From: Hyphomonadaceae bacterium
GTDB taxonomy: Bacteria; Pseudomonadota; Alphaproteobacteria; Caulobacterales; Hyphomonadaceae
Assembly: GCA_027482995.1 (NCBI GenBank)
Contig: JAIXVM010000172.1
Span: 1-35,087 of the forward strand
Length of the DNA stretch: 35,087 nt
Direction: 5' to 3'
The translations under genes and the position numbers were made by a program. This document shows positions 25,755-33,818 of the stretch, piece after piece. How positions within the stretch are numbered: position 1 is the stretch's first letter; the number at the start of each line of letters is the position of its first letter. Under the pieces are notes generated by a model, which saw nothing but the letters and a program-made list of their open reading frames with translations, was not told where the DNA came from and did no database searches.

Positions 25755-27394
25755 TCAAGGCGGCCGGAATTCAACTGGCTGCCGGCTCCGGTGCGTCTTC
25801 TGAAGCGGTCGAGATTCCAGCAGCCGCAGGCGCGGCGATCCGCGACCGCTTCGCCCAGTTTGGCCCGCGTTATCGGTGGCTGTTGCTGCTGACGATGCTG
25901 ATCGGCTCGATGGCGACGATGCTCGCGGCCACGACCGTCAATGTCGCCCTGCCCGCCATCATCGGCGCGTTCGGTCTCGGGCAGGACCAAGCGCAATGGA
26001 TGTCGACCGCCTTCCTCGCTTCCTCCACGCTGGCGATGCTCGCCAATGCCTGGGCGATGGCCCGGTACGGCCCGCGCGCCACCTATGTGTTTGGCATGTC
26101 CACCTTCATCATCGGCTCGCTGCTTGGCGCGGTCAGCAGCACGCTGGAACTCCTGATCCTTGCGCGGGCCTTGCAGGGCGTCTCCGCGGGTCTGCTCCAA
26201 CCGATGTCGATGTTCCTGATCTTCCAGACCTTTCCGGACCGGCTTCGCGGCACGGCGATGGGATTGTTCTCGATCGGCGTGGTGCTCGCGCCCGCGTTCG
26301 GTCCGGCGCTCGGCGGCATCGCAGTGGATCTGGCGAGCTGGCGGTTCGTGTTCGTGGCGACGCTGCCGCTGGCGATCGTTGCCCTCTGTCTGGCGCCGAT
26401 CCTGATGCCGAAAGGTGACCTTCAGTCTCAGCAGAAAAAGCCGCCGCTGGACTGGCAAGGACTGTGCCTGCTCGCCGTCGCGGTGGTGGGACTGCTGTCC
26501 GCTTTTGCAGGCGGCAACCGCGATGGTTGGGATTCGGACAAGACGTTGATCAAGGTTGTGGTGTCAATCAGTGCGGCGATCGCCTTTTTCTACTGGGAAC
26601 GGCAACACCCTTTTCCGGCGCTCAACCCTGCCATCTTCAAGTTCCGGCAATTCTGGTCAGCCAGCATCATCATCGTGGCGACCGGCAGTGCGATCTATGG
26701 TTCGACCTACCTTATCCCGCTGTTCGTTCAGCAGGTGCAAGGTTATGCGCCGACGGCGGCGGGCGTGATGATGATCCCGGCCGGATTGGTGATGGTCGCC
26801 TGCTTTCCCCTCGCGGGACGGCTGACGGACCGGATGGACACCCGCATCCTCATGACGTTCGGCATTCTTTGCTTCGCCGTCTCCGGGCTCCTGTTGTCCG
26901 GCGTGACGGTGCTCACCCCCTACTGGCTTCTGGTCAGCTGGATCATGCTGAGCCGCGTCGGCATCGCCTTCTGCATGCCAACGGCGAACACAACAGCGGT
27001 ACGCGCGGTGCCGCCAAACCTTCTCGCCTCGGCAGCCGGAGGCGTATCTTTCCTCATGCAGGTGGGCGGTGCCTTCGGCGTCAACTTGCTGGCGGTGCTG
27101 TTGCAGAGGCGGACGATCTTTCACGGCGAACATCTCGCTTCTGAACTCAACGAGTCGAATGCCGAGTTCCTGTATGGTCACGCCCAGCAGGCGCTGTCGC
27201 TGGAAGCCTCCGGCATGCCGACGTTGACCGCCTTCACGCAGGCTTTCGGTGCCATCGGGCAGCAGGTTGCGGCGCAAGCAATGGTGCTGGCCTTTCGAGA
27301 CTGCTTCTTTGTGATCGCGATCTGGTTCGCCGTCGTGCTTTTTGCGGTGACCCTGATGCCGAAGCCGAGGATGCAGATGGGCGCTGCAAGTTGA
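25751..27394 (+). CDS. DHA2-family MFS efflux permease (EmrB type, 14 TM)
   Basis: A 547-residue proton-driven efflux permease. It has the 14-helix layout of the DHA2 family, with LIGSMATMLAATTVNVALPAIIGAFG in the first helix (the family pattern of an acidic or polar residue followed by NVALPxI). The DHA2 motif ARALQGVSAGLLQPMSMFLI and GVVLAPAFGPALGGIAVDLASWRFVF (motif C region) are also present. The N-terminus has an extra segment of about 35 soluble residues before the first helix. The start overlaps the adaptor stop (ATGA), so the two are made together. It exports its substrate across the inner membrane into the adaptor channel. No TolC-type gene is present in the window. Confidence 0.94.
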   Translation: MIKAAGIQLAAGSGASSEAVEIPAAAGAAIRDRFAQFGPRYRWLLLLTMLIGSMATMLAATTVNVALPAIIGAFGLGQDQAQWMSTAFLASSTLAMLANAWAMARYGPRATYVFGMSTFIIGSLLGAVSSTLELLILARALQGVSAGLLQPMSMFLIFQTFPDRLRGTAMGLFSIGVVLAPAFGPALGGIAVDLASWRFVFVATLPLAIVALCLAPILMPKGDLQSQQKKPPLDWQGLCLLAVAVVGLLSAFAGGNRDGWDSDKTLIKVVVSISAAIAFFYWERQHPFPALNPAIFKFRQFWSASIIIVATGSAIYGSTYLIPLFVQQVQGYAPTAAGVMMIPAGLVMVACFPLAGRLTDRMDTRILMTFGILCFAVSGLLLSGVTVLTPYWLLVSWIMLSRVGIAFCMPTANTTAVRAVPPNLLASAAGGVSFLMQVGGAFGVNLLAVLLQRRTIFHGEHLASELNESNAEFLYGHAQQALSLEASGMPTLTAFTQAFGAIGQQVAAQAMVLAFRDCFFVIAIWFAVVLFAVTLMPKPRMQMGAAS

Positions 27395-27492
27395 AGCCTG
27401 GCTCTGTCGAAGCTCACCAATCGGGGGATTTGCCGCCGCCGCATTTACCCGCCAGCAGAATTGGCAAATAGTCGTATCGGGAGGACGCAAAC

Positions 27493-28920
27493 ATGGAGAT
27501 CACGCGGCGGCATTTGCTGATCGGAGCGGCGGGTGTAGGCGTGACGGTCGGCGCTGTAGGCGCCCTGAAACTCCACTGGGACGGCAAGTCGTTCGTGCGC
27601 GACGGATACATCGAGGGCGCGCCGGCCGCGCCGCCGGGCGAATCCAGCTGGATGAACTGGGCCGGCATCGAACGCGCGACGCCGAAGCAGATTGCGTTCC
27701 CGGATTCGGTGGAGACGCTGGCGGACATGATCAAAACTGCACCCGGCCGGGTGCGTCCGGTCGGCAGCGGACATTCGTTTACCGGCCTCGCGACGACGGA
27801 AGACACGCTGCTGATGCTTAGCAGTCTCGCCGGATTGATCGCATACGACGAAGCCACAGGCGAAGCGCAGTTCGGTGCAGGCACGCCCCTTTTTCAGGTC
27901 AGCGAAGAGCTCGCCGCCTACGGCCGGGCGTTCGACAATCAGCCCGATATCGACTCCCAGACGCTCGCTGGCGCCTTCGCAACCGCAACCCATGGCACCG
28001 GCAACGACCTGCCGGCCCTCCATGACAACGTCACCGGATTTCAGATGGTCACGGCCGATGGCACCATCCGGGATGTTACCCGGGCTTCCGATCCGGACCT
28101 GTTCGAAGCTGGCAAGGTGTCACTCGGTGCGCTGGGTGTGATGACGGCCTTCACGATCCGCAGCGTGCCCGCTTACAGGTTGAAGCGCACCGTCACTGTC
28201 GAAGACAGCAAGGCGTTCCTGAGCCGATTGGAACAGACCGCCGCAGCGCACCGGAATTTCGAGTTCTACTATTTTCCGCACACGGGACTGGTGGCCAGCA
28301 TTGTCCACGACCTGACCGATGATCCGCCGACGGAAGATGAAGCGACAGACGACGACGAATTCCTGCAAGGCCTGAAGGCTTTGCGCGATCAGCTTGGTTG
28401 GGCGCCGTTCTTGCGCCGCACGATTGCGCGGTCAGAGTTTCCGCGGGGCGTCGTGGAGCAGCGGGTGAACGAATCGCGCGTGCTTCTCTCCACCGTGCGC
28501 CCAACCCGCTTCATCGAGATGGAATATCACCTGCCGCGCGAGCGAGGCCCTGAAATGGTCGAGCGTGTCATGCGCAAACTGGACCAGCGCAGCGATGCCT
28601 ATTTCCCGATGGAGTATCGCCATATCGCGCCGGACACCGCCTGGCTCAGTCCGTTCAACGCAGGCCCGCGCGCTTCAATCGCCATCCATGCCGCCGCCGA
28701 CGAGCGCTATGACTACTTCTTCTCGGATTTCGAGCCGATGTACCGGGAAGCGGGCGGCCGGCCCCATTGGGGCAAGCTGCATTCGCTCGGCCGCGCCGAA
28801 CTGACGGAACTTTATCCCGAATTCGAGCGCTTCCTCGAACTGCGCAAGCAGCTCGACCCGTCGGGCAAGTTCTTGAACGCACACTTGGCCAAACTGTTCG
28901 GCGAGAGCTTCGATGCTTGA
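27493..28920 (+). CDS. Tat-exported FAD-linked oxidase (VAO family, D-arabinono-1,4-lactone oxidase type)
   Basis: A 475-residue flavoprotein. The N-terminus MEITRRHLLIGAAGVGVTVGAVGAL is a twin-arginine signal. The FAD-binding PCMH domain has RVRPVGSGHSFTGL, where His94 is the residue used for covalent flavin attachment in sugar-lactone and alditol oxidases, and QTLAGAFATATHGTG further on. The C-terminal ALO domain ends with RPHWGKLHSLGRAEL and the usual LDPSGKFLN. It probably oxidises a sugar acid lactone or polyol in the periplasm. The ATG follows GGGAGGA. Its stop overlaps the start of the next Tat-signal gene by eight bases, so the two are tightly coupled. An acidic insert near residues 277-290 (DDPPTEDEATDDDE) is unusual. 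Confidence 0.92.
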   Translation: MEITRRHLLIGAAGVGVTVGAVGALKLHWDGKSFVRDGYIEGAPAAPPGESSWMNWAGIERATPKQIAFPDSVETLADMIKTAPGRVRPVGSGHSFTGLATTEDTLLMLSSLAGLIAYDEATGEAQFGAGTPLFQVSEELAAYGRAFDNQPDIDSQTLAGAFATATHGTGNDLPALHDNVTGFQMVTADGTIRDVTRASDPDLFEAGKVSLGALGVMTAFTIRSVPAYRLKRTVTVEDSKAFLSRLEQTAAAHRNFEFYYFPHTGLVASIVHDLTDDPPTEDEATDDDEFLQGLKALRDQLGWAPFLRRTIARSEFPRGVVEQRVNESRVLLSTVRPTRFIEMEYHLPRERGPEMVERVMRKLDQRSDAYFPMEYRHIAPDTAWLSPFNAGPRASIAIHAAADERYDYFFSDFEPMYREAGGRPHWGKLHSLGRAELTELYPEFERFLELRKQLDPSGKFLNAHLAKLFGESFDA

Positions 28921-30193
28921 ACTTTCTCGCCGGAACCTGATGATCGGCGGCGCAGGCCTTTTGGGGGCAGGATTACTGATGAGCAAACCGGGCGACGAGA
29001 GCGGACCGCGCGATGACTACTTCCTCGGGCTACAGGCTGCGCTGACCGAAGCGGGGATCGCCGCCCCCACGCTGGTGATCGACAAGGCACGCCTTGATGC
29101 CAATATCGATACACTGATGGGACACCTGCCCGCGGGCATAGCGTATCGCATCGTCGCAAAGTCCCTGCCCTCGCTCGACTTGATCGCCCATATCCGGCAA
29201 CGCTCGGGATCGAACCGGTTAATGACGTTCAACCAGCCCTTGCTGACCGCGCTCAGCAAGGCCATGCCGGACGCCGACCAACTCCTCGGCAAGCCCCTAC
29301 CGGTGGCTGCTGCGCGCACCTACTTCAAGTCTCTCGATGTCGCTGACGCCCCTGCCGCAGCAAATGTGCAATGGCTGATCGACACGCCCGAACGGCTTCG
29401 TCAGTACCGGGAGCTTGCGGCGGCAACAGGTCAGACGCTCCGCGTCAACTTCGAACTGGATGTCGGCCTCCACCGGGGCGGTCTCGAAGCGGGCGACACT
29501 CTGAAATCCATGCTGGAAACTGTGCGCGATGCGGCCGAGTTCAGTTTTGCAGGTTTCATGGGATATGAGCCGCATCTCGCCGCCCTGCCCGAGGCGCTCG
29601 GTTGGCGCGAGCGGGCCAAGTCCGGCGCATGGCGGCGCTACAGCGAGGCGCTGGCGCAAGCGACCGAAGTGCTCGGCGCCGATGCCGTCTCGAAGCTCGT
29701 GCGGAACGCGGCCGGCAGCCCGACCTATCGCTATTATCAGGATACGGATGTTGCGAACGAAGTCTCCGCGGGCTCCTGCCTCGTCAAGCCCACGCATTTC
29801 GATACAGCGCTGCTGGAACCCCACTTGCCCGCGAGCTTCATTGCCACGCCGGTGATCAAGTCGATGGCGCAAACGCGCCTGCCGGGGCTCGAGTTTGCCG
29901 CGGACGGCCAACGCGCCTGGGATCCGAACACGTCGCGGACGGTCTTCATTTACGGCGGCAACTGGCTCGCCGATCCTGTGGATCCGCCGGGGCTTTCGTA
30001 CAACAAGACGTTCGGCCGCTCCTCGAACCAGGAAATGCTGACGGGCGGGCACAATCTCGTCATCGCACCGGACGAATTCGTCTTCTTCCGCCCGCACCAG
30101 AGCGAAGCGGTGTTCCTGCAATTCGGCGACATTGCCGTCTACGAAGACGGCCGCATTACGCAGCGCTGGCCGGTGTTTCCGGCCTCGGCCTGA
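28913..30193 (+). CDS. Tat-exported fold-type III PLP enzyme (alanine racemase N-terminal / D-threonine aldolase-like)
   Basis: A 426-residue protein with an N-terminal twin-arginine signal (LSRRNLMIGGAGLLGAGLLMSKP). Residues about 45-290 form the alanine racemase-type TIM barrel: TPERLRQYRELAAATGQ, FELDVGLHRGGLEAG and FAGFMGYEPHLA match DSD1/D-threonine aldolase proteins. The probable PLP lysine is in AYRIVAKSLPS, and EVSAGSCLV is the conserved barrel end. The C-terminal domain has VFFRPHQSEAVFLQFGDIAVYEDG. The zinc-binding His of the D-threonine aldolase group appears present, but its partner Cys (usually PNHxC) is not. The gene overlaps the oxidase stop by eight bases. An amino-acid aldolase, dehydratase or racemase acting in the periplasm is the best guess. 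Confidence 0.85.
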   Translation: MLELSRRNLMIGGAGLLGAGLLMSKPGDESGPRDDYFLGLQAALTEAGIAAPTLVIDKARLDANIDTLMGHLPAGIAYRIVAKSLPSLDLIAHIRQRSGSNRLMTFNQPLLTALSKAMPDADQLLGKPLPVAAARTYFKSLDVADAPAAANVQWLIDTPERLRQYRELAAATGQTLRVNFELDVGLHRGGLEAGDTLKSMLETVRDAAEFSFAGFMGYEPHLAALPEALGWRERAKSGAWRRYSEALAQATEVLGADAVSKLVRNAAGSPTYRYYQDTDVANEVSAGSCLVKPTHFDTALLEPHLPASFIATPVIKSMAQTRLPGLEFAADGQRAWDPNTSRTVFIYGGNWLADPVDPPGLSYNKTFGRSSNQEMLTGGHNLVIAPDEFVFFRPHQSEAVFLQFGDIAVYEDGRITQRWPVFPASA

Positions 30194-30277
30194 AGCGCGG
30201 TCCACGTAGTTTTCCGGATACCCTGACCTGCGCTCCCATGCCGTGATGGCGCTTGGCATCAGAGGGATGGGCGCGAC

Positions 30278-31408
30278 ATGGATGGAAGCTTCGAACCGGT
30301 CCGGCCCTATGCCGGTGCTGACCCTGCCTTTTGCCGGCACGTGGACACGTTTCTGGACTCGGCTCTCACCGAGCCGCTGCGCGCCGCCGGGCGGGCAACG
30401 ACCGGCCTCAAGTCGTCGCCGAAGGCCTGCGCCGCATGGAGCGCCATCCTTAGGGAACAAGGCTGGGCTGCGCCTTCCTGGCCGGTTGAGCATGGCGGCG
30501 CCGGCTGGACCACCGCCCAGCGGCTCTACTTCGAAAACGCCTGCGCCGAGCGCGATGCGCCGCTGATCCAGTCCTCCGGCGTGCGCACCATCGGCCCGCT
30601 GATCATCGCGGAAGGGTCTGCCGCGCAGAAGGCCCGCTATCTGCCCGCCATCCTCGATGGCCGGCATGAATGGTGCCAGGGCTTCTCTGAGCCACAAGCC
30701 GGGTCAGACCTGTCCGCGCTGAACCTGCGGGCTGAACGGGACGGAGATGATTTCGTCCTTACCGGGAGCAAGCTCTGGACCAGCTTTGCGCAGTACGCCA
30801 CCCACATGTTCCTGCTCGCGCGGTGCGATCCGTCCAGTCACGGCGGTGACGGTCTTGTGTTCCTGCTGGTGGAGATGAACCGCCCGGGCATTCATGTCCG
30901 GCCCATCCGCTTCATCGACGGCGAATGCGAGACCAACGAAGTTTTCTTCGACGGTGTGCGCACGCCCGCTGCCGACCGGATCGGCGACATCGGCCAGGGC
31001 TGGAAAATGGCCAAGCGGTTGATGGCGATCGCGCGGTCCAACAATACGACGACCGGCATGCTGCGGCGCGCCTTGCGCGCAGCCCGGCGGGAAGGCGCAC
31101 TGGCAGGCGAGATCGATCCCGAGATGCATCGCAAGCTCGCTGGCTTGTCACTACGGATAGACGCCTACGAAGCCCTCGAACATCATGCCGTCTCGGAGCA
31201 GATCAACATCGACGCCGCCTCGGCCACCTCCCTGTTGAAACTGATGGCGACGGAGCTGCATCAATCGATCACGGAAGCGGGCCTGGAGTGCGCGCCCGCC
31301 AGCGCGTTCGCTCAGGCGAAGTATCTCGCGACCCGCGCCGCCACAATCTACTCCGGCACAAGCGAAGTGCATCGCAACATCCTCGCACGCGCCATCGGCT
31401 GCCCCTGA
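30278..31408 (+). CDS. Acyl-CoA dehydrogenase family protein
   Basis: A 376-residue flavoprotein of the FadE type that handles CoA thioesters. The N-terminal domain includes GWAAPSWPVEHGGAGWTTAQRL, then the middle-domain motif WCQGFSEPQAGSDLSALNLRAERDGDDFVLTGSKLWTSFAQYATHMFLLAR, and the C-terminal IYSGTSEVHRNILARAIG. Both known positions for the catalytic glutamate look non-acidic: Ser in YSGTSE, and Ala in LMAIARSN where an ER pair is usual. It may therefore be the non-catalytic partner of a heteromeric dehydrogenase, or use another base. It is followed by a cytochrome c gene and an acyl-CoA ligase. The ATG has only a loose AGAGGG ribosome-binding stretch about 13 bases upstream. Confidence 0.88.
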   Translation: MDGSFEPVRPYAGADPAFCRHVDTFLDSALTEPLRAAGRATTGLKSSPKACAAWSAILREQGWAAPSWPVEHGGAGWTTAQRLYFENACAERDAPLIQSSGVRTIGPLIIAEGSAAQKARYLPAILDGRHEWCQGFSEPQAGSDLSALNLRAERDGDDFVLTGSKLWTSFAQYATHMFLLARCDPSSHGGDGLVFLLVEMNRPGIHVRPIRFIDGECETNEVFFDGVRTPAADRIGDIGQGWKMAKRLMAIARSNNTTTGMLRRALRAARREGALAGEIDPEMHRKLAGLSLRIDAYEALEHHAVSEQINIDAASATSLLKLMATELHQSITEAGLECAPASAFAQAKYLATRAATIYSGTSEVHRNILARAIGCP

Positions 31409-31439
31409 GATAAGGCGCCGGATAAAGGCGTCGCTGCAC

Positions 31440-31455
31440 TGCGTAGATCTACGCA
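31440..31455. promoter_or_regulatory. 16-bp perfect palindrome, candidate operator
   Basis: TGCGTAGATCTACGCA is a perfect 16-bp palindrome with no spacer. It sits in the 112-base gap between the acyl-CoA dehydrogenase stop and the cytochrome c start, 66 bases before the latter. This is the form expected of a site for a dimeric repressor or activator. It is followed by no U-tract, so a terminator is unlikely. Confidence 0.5.
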
Positions 31456-31520
31456 TAGACGCGGCGGTGCGCGCGCGGAACACTCAGCCGCCGAAGTCCA
31501 AGGTCAGCAGGAGACATCAA

Positions 31521-31898
31521 ATGCCGAAACTCACAGGCGTACGTCCATGGGTGCTGGCGCTTCTGATCGCGGCGGGCGCAGCTTCACTTGCCGCCTGCAC
31601 AAGCACCGAGCCGGCGCGCACCGCCGCGTCCACCGAAGCTTTGCCGGTCATGCCCGGCCGCGCCTTTGCCGAGCGCACCTGCGCCGGGTGCCATTCGATC
31701 GAGCGCACGGGCGACAGTCCGCACCCGGACGCCCTTCCCTTCCGCCGGCTGTCCGAGCACTACCCCGTCCGCGATCTCGAAGAGGCGTTCGCCGAGGGCA
31801 TTTTTGTCGGCCATCCGGACATGCCCCCATTCCAGCTCGCTCCAGACGAGATCGACGACCTGCTGGACTATCTGGAGGCCATTCAGGACCCGGTCTGA
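31521..31898 (+). CDS. Small c-type cytochrome, predicted lipoprotein
   Basis: A 125-residue electron carrier. I start at the inner Met (MPKLTGVRPW), which follows AGGAGA at six bases; the track start is 18 residues longer. A signal peptide ends in the lipobox LAAC (Cys near 26), so it should be lipid-anchored in the periplasm. The haem-binding site is CAGCH, and the likely axial methionine is in HPDMPPFQL. The C-terminal helix is DEIDDLLDYLEAIQ, as in class I cytochromes. It may accept electrons from a nearby oxidase or dehydrogenase; the Tat-exported FAD oxidase 2.6 kb upstream is the only periplasmic candidate in the window. That link is inference. Confidence 0.9.
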   Translation: MPKLTGVRPWVLALLIAAGAASLAACTSTEPARTAASTEALPVMPGRAFAERTCAGCHSIERTGDSPHPDALPFRRLSEHYPVRDLEEAFAEGIFVGHPDMPPFQLAPDEIDDLLDYLEAIQDPV

Positions 31899-32036
31899 GC
31901 CTGAAGACGCCGGTTAACCTCGAATCCCGCGCTCCGCCGAACAAAGGACTGAATGCTTGCCGCAGCGTCCGTGTTCCTTTGCCCGGCAAACTGTGCATCA
32001 TCGCCCCAAAAATCAAACATCATTCCGGGGAGAGCC

Positions 32037-33725
32037 ATGCATTACGCCGAACTCAAGCAAGCGCGCCAAGAACTGACCGGGCCCGGCGGGCCGTTCGAGA
32101 TTGTCGAAGCCGACGTTCTGGGCCAGCGCCTCCGTACGTTCAAGAACGCCCCGCCCAGTGTGCGCGAAATCTGGCTGTCCACGCTGCAGTTCGCCGACCG
32201 GCCGTACCTGATCTACGAAGACGAGCGCCTGACCTACGCCGACTCGCACAAACTCGCGAACGCAGTGGCCAACTGGCTGATGGCGCAAGGCGTGAAGCCG
32301 GGCGACAGGGTCGCCATAGCCATGCGGAACTTTCCGGAGTGGATGCTGATCTACTGGGCCAGTGTGTCCATCGGCGTTGCCGTGGTCGGCATGAATGCCT
32401 GGTGGACCGCCGAGGAGATGGCTTACGGCTTGTCCGATTCGGCGCCGAAGGTGCTGTTCCTCGACGCCGAGCGTCTTGCCCGGGTGAAGGAGCGACCCGA
32501 GATGGTGGCCGGCATGCAGGTCGTCGGCGTCCGCATCCCGGATGCCCCCGCCAGTGTCGTTCCCTGGGCAGACGTGATCGCAACAGGCGGCAGCCTCCCC
32601 GATGTCGCTATCGATCCGGATTCGGATGCCTGCATCTTCTACACATCCGGCACCACGGGGTTTCCGAAAGGCGCCCAGCTGACGCATCGCGGCTGCGTGG
32701 CCAACCTCATGAACATGCAATACGCGGGTGCATCGGCCGCGCTCTCGATGCAGCGGGCCACCGGCCTTGAGCCGCCCGCGACACCGCCCGTGCCTGTCAC
32801 GCTGATCACCACGCCCTTGTTTCACGTCACCGCGAACAACTGCGGCGCCTATGCCGCCACCGCTGTCGGCGGCACGCTCGTGCTCATGTTTCGATGGGAC
32901 GCGGGCGAGGCGCTGCGGCTGATCGAGCGGGAACGCATCAGCGGCATGAGCGGCGTGCCCGTCATGGCGCGCGAGTTGATCAATCATCCAGATTTCGAGA
33001 AGACCGACACGTCCAGCCTGCTGGCACTCGCCGGCGGCGGCGCGCAGGTGCCGCCCGACCTCGTGCTCAAGATCGAATCCAAGGTCGCAACTGCCCGCCC
33101 GGGGACAGGTTATGGGATGACCGAGACCTGCGGAATCATCACGTCGATTTCCGGGGACTTCTTTGTCGACAAGCCGGACAGCGCCGGCCCCAGTATGCCG
33201 AACTTCGAAGTGAAGTGTGTGGACGATGATGGCCGGACCGTGGGGCCGGGCGAGATTGGTGAACTGTGGGTACGCGGATCATCGGTCATCAAGGGATACA
33301 TCAATCGTCCGGATGCAACGGCATCCTCGATCGTCGACGGCTGGCTCAAGACCGGAGACGTCGCCCGTATCGACGAACACGGGTTCATCTACATCGTGGA
33401 CCGCAAGAAGGACATGGTGCTGCGCGGCGGCGAGAACGTCTATTGCGCGGAGGTCGAGGCCACGCTGTACCGCCATTCGGCGATTGCGGAATGCTGCGTG
33501 TTCGGTGTGCCGGACGACCGGCTCGGCGAAGAAGTTGGCGCCGCCATTGTTCTGAAACCGGGCGAAGCGCTCACCGACACGGCACTGCGCGAGCATTGCG
33601 CGGCGATCATGGCGAAGCACAAGATCCCGCGTTACATGTGGTTCCTTGATGAGCCCCTGCCCCGGAATGCGAGCGGCAAGTTCCTGAAACGCGAGCTGCG
33701 AGACCGACTGAGCCCAAAAGCCTAG
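32037..33725 (+). CDS. AMP-forming acyl-CoA synthetase (long/medium-chain type)
   Basis: A 562-residue ANL-superfamily ligase that activates a carboxylic acid to its CoA thioester via an acyl-AMP. The P-loop motif is YTSGTTGFPKGAQLTHRG. TTPLFHVTANN and GYGMTETCGIIT are the A4/A5 region, and WLKTGDVARIDEHGFIYIVDRKKDMVLRGGENVY is the A7/A8 hinge. The catalytic lysine is in NASGKFLKREL near the C-terminus. I start at the inner Met (MHYAELKQAR), which has GGGGAGA five bases upstream; the track start adds 28 residues. The neighbouring acyl-CoA dehydrogenase suggests a shared acid-degradation route, but the acid is not identifiable. It ends before a strong bidirectional terminator. Confidence 0.93.
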   Translation: MHYAELKQARQELTGPGGPFEIVEADVLGQRLRTFKNAPPSVREIWLSTLQFADRPYLIYEDERLTYADSHKLANAVANWLMAQGVKPGDRVAIAMRNFPEWMLIYWASVSIGVAVVGMNAWWTAEEMAYGLSDSAPKVLFLDAERLARVKERPEMVAGMQVVGVRIPDAPASVVPWADVIATGGSLPDVAIDPDSDACIFYTSGTTGFPKGAQLTHRGCVANLMNMQYAGASAALSMQRATGLEPPATPPVPVTLITTPLFHVTANNCGAYAATAVGGTLVLMFRWDAGEALRLIERERISGMSGVPVMARELINHPDFEKTDTSSLLALAGGGAQVPPDLVLKIESKVATARPGTGYGMTETCGIITSISGDFFVDKPDSAGPSMPNFEVKCVDDDGRTVGPGEIGELWVRGSSVIKGYINRPDATASSIVDGWLKTGDVARIDEHGFIYIVDRKKDMVLRGGENVYCAEVEATLYRHSAIAECCVFGVPDDRLGEEVGAAIVLKPGEALTDTALREHCAAIMAKHKIPRYMWFLDEPLPRNASGKFLKRELRDRLSPKA

Positions 33726-33762
33726 AACCCTCGGGCTGCGATCTGGCCCGCCACTGGAAAGA

Positions 33763-33795
33763 AAGAAGCCCGCAGCTTATGGCTGCGGGCTTCTT
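33763..33795. terminator. Bidirectional Rho-independent terminator
   Basis: A perfect 14-bp stem, aagaagcccgcagc / gctgcgggcttctt, with a 5-base loop ttatg. It lies between the convergent acyl-CoA ligase and TonB-receptor genes, 37 bases after one stop and 23 bases after the other. The outer stem bases give TTCTT in both directions, and the minus-strand side continues TTCTTTCC. Confidence 0.9.
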
Positions 33796-33818
33796 GGTTC
33801 AGGGCGCGGAACGCGCGA

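Noticed and set aside
25520-26458. 312-residue minus-strand ORF opposite the efflux genes
   Set aside because: His/Arg/Gly-rich antisense shadow with no recognisable domain.
29297-30697. 466-residue minus-strand ORF opposite the PLP enzyme gene
   Set aside because: Composition is that of an antisense shadow in GC-rich DNA, no domain is recognisable, and the plus-strand gene is clear.
32013-32987. 324-residue minus-strand ORF opposite the acyl-CoA ligase
   Set aside because: Antisense shadow; the ligase motifs on the plus strand are complete.
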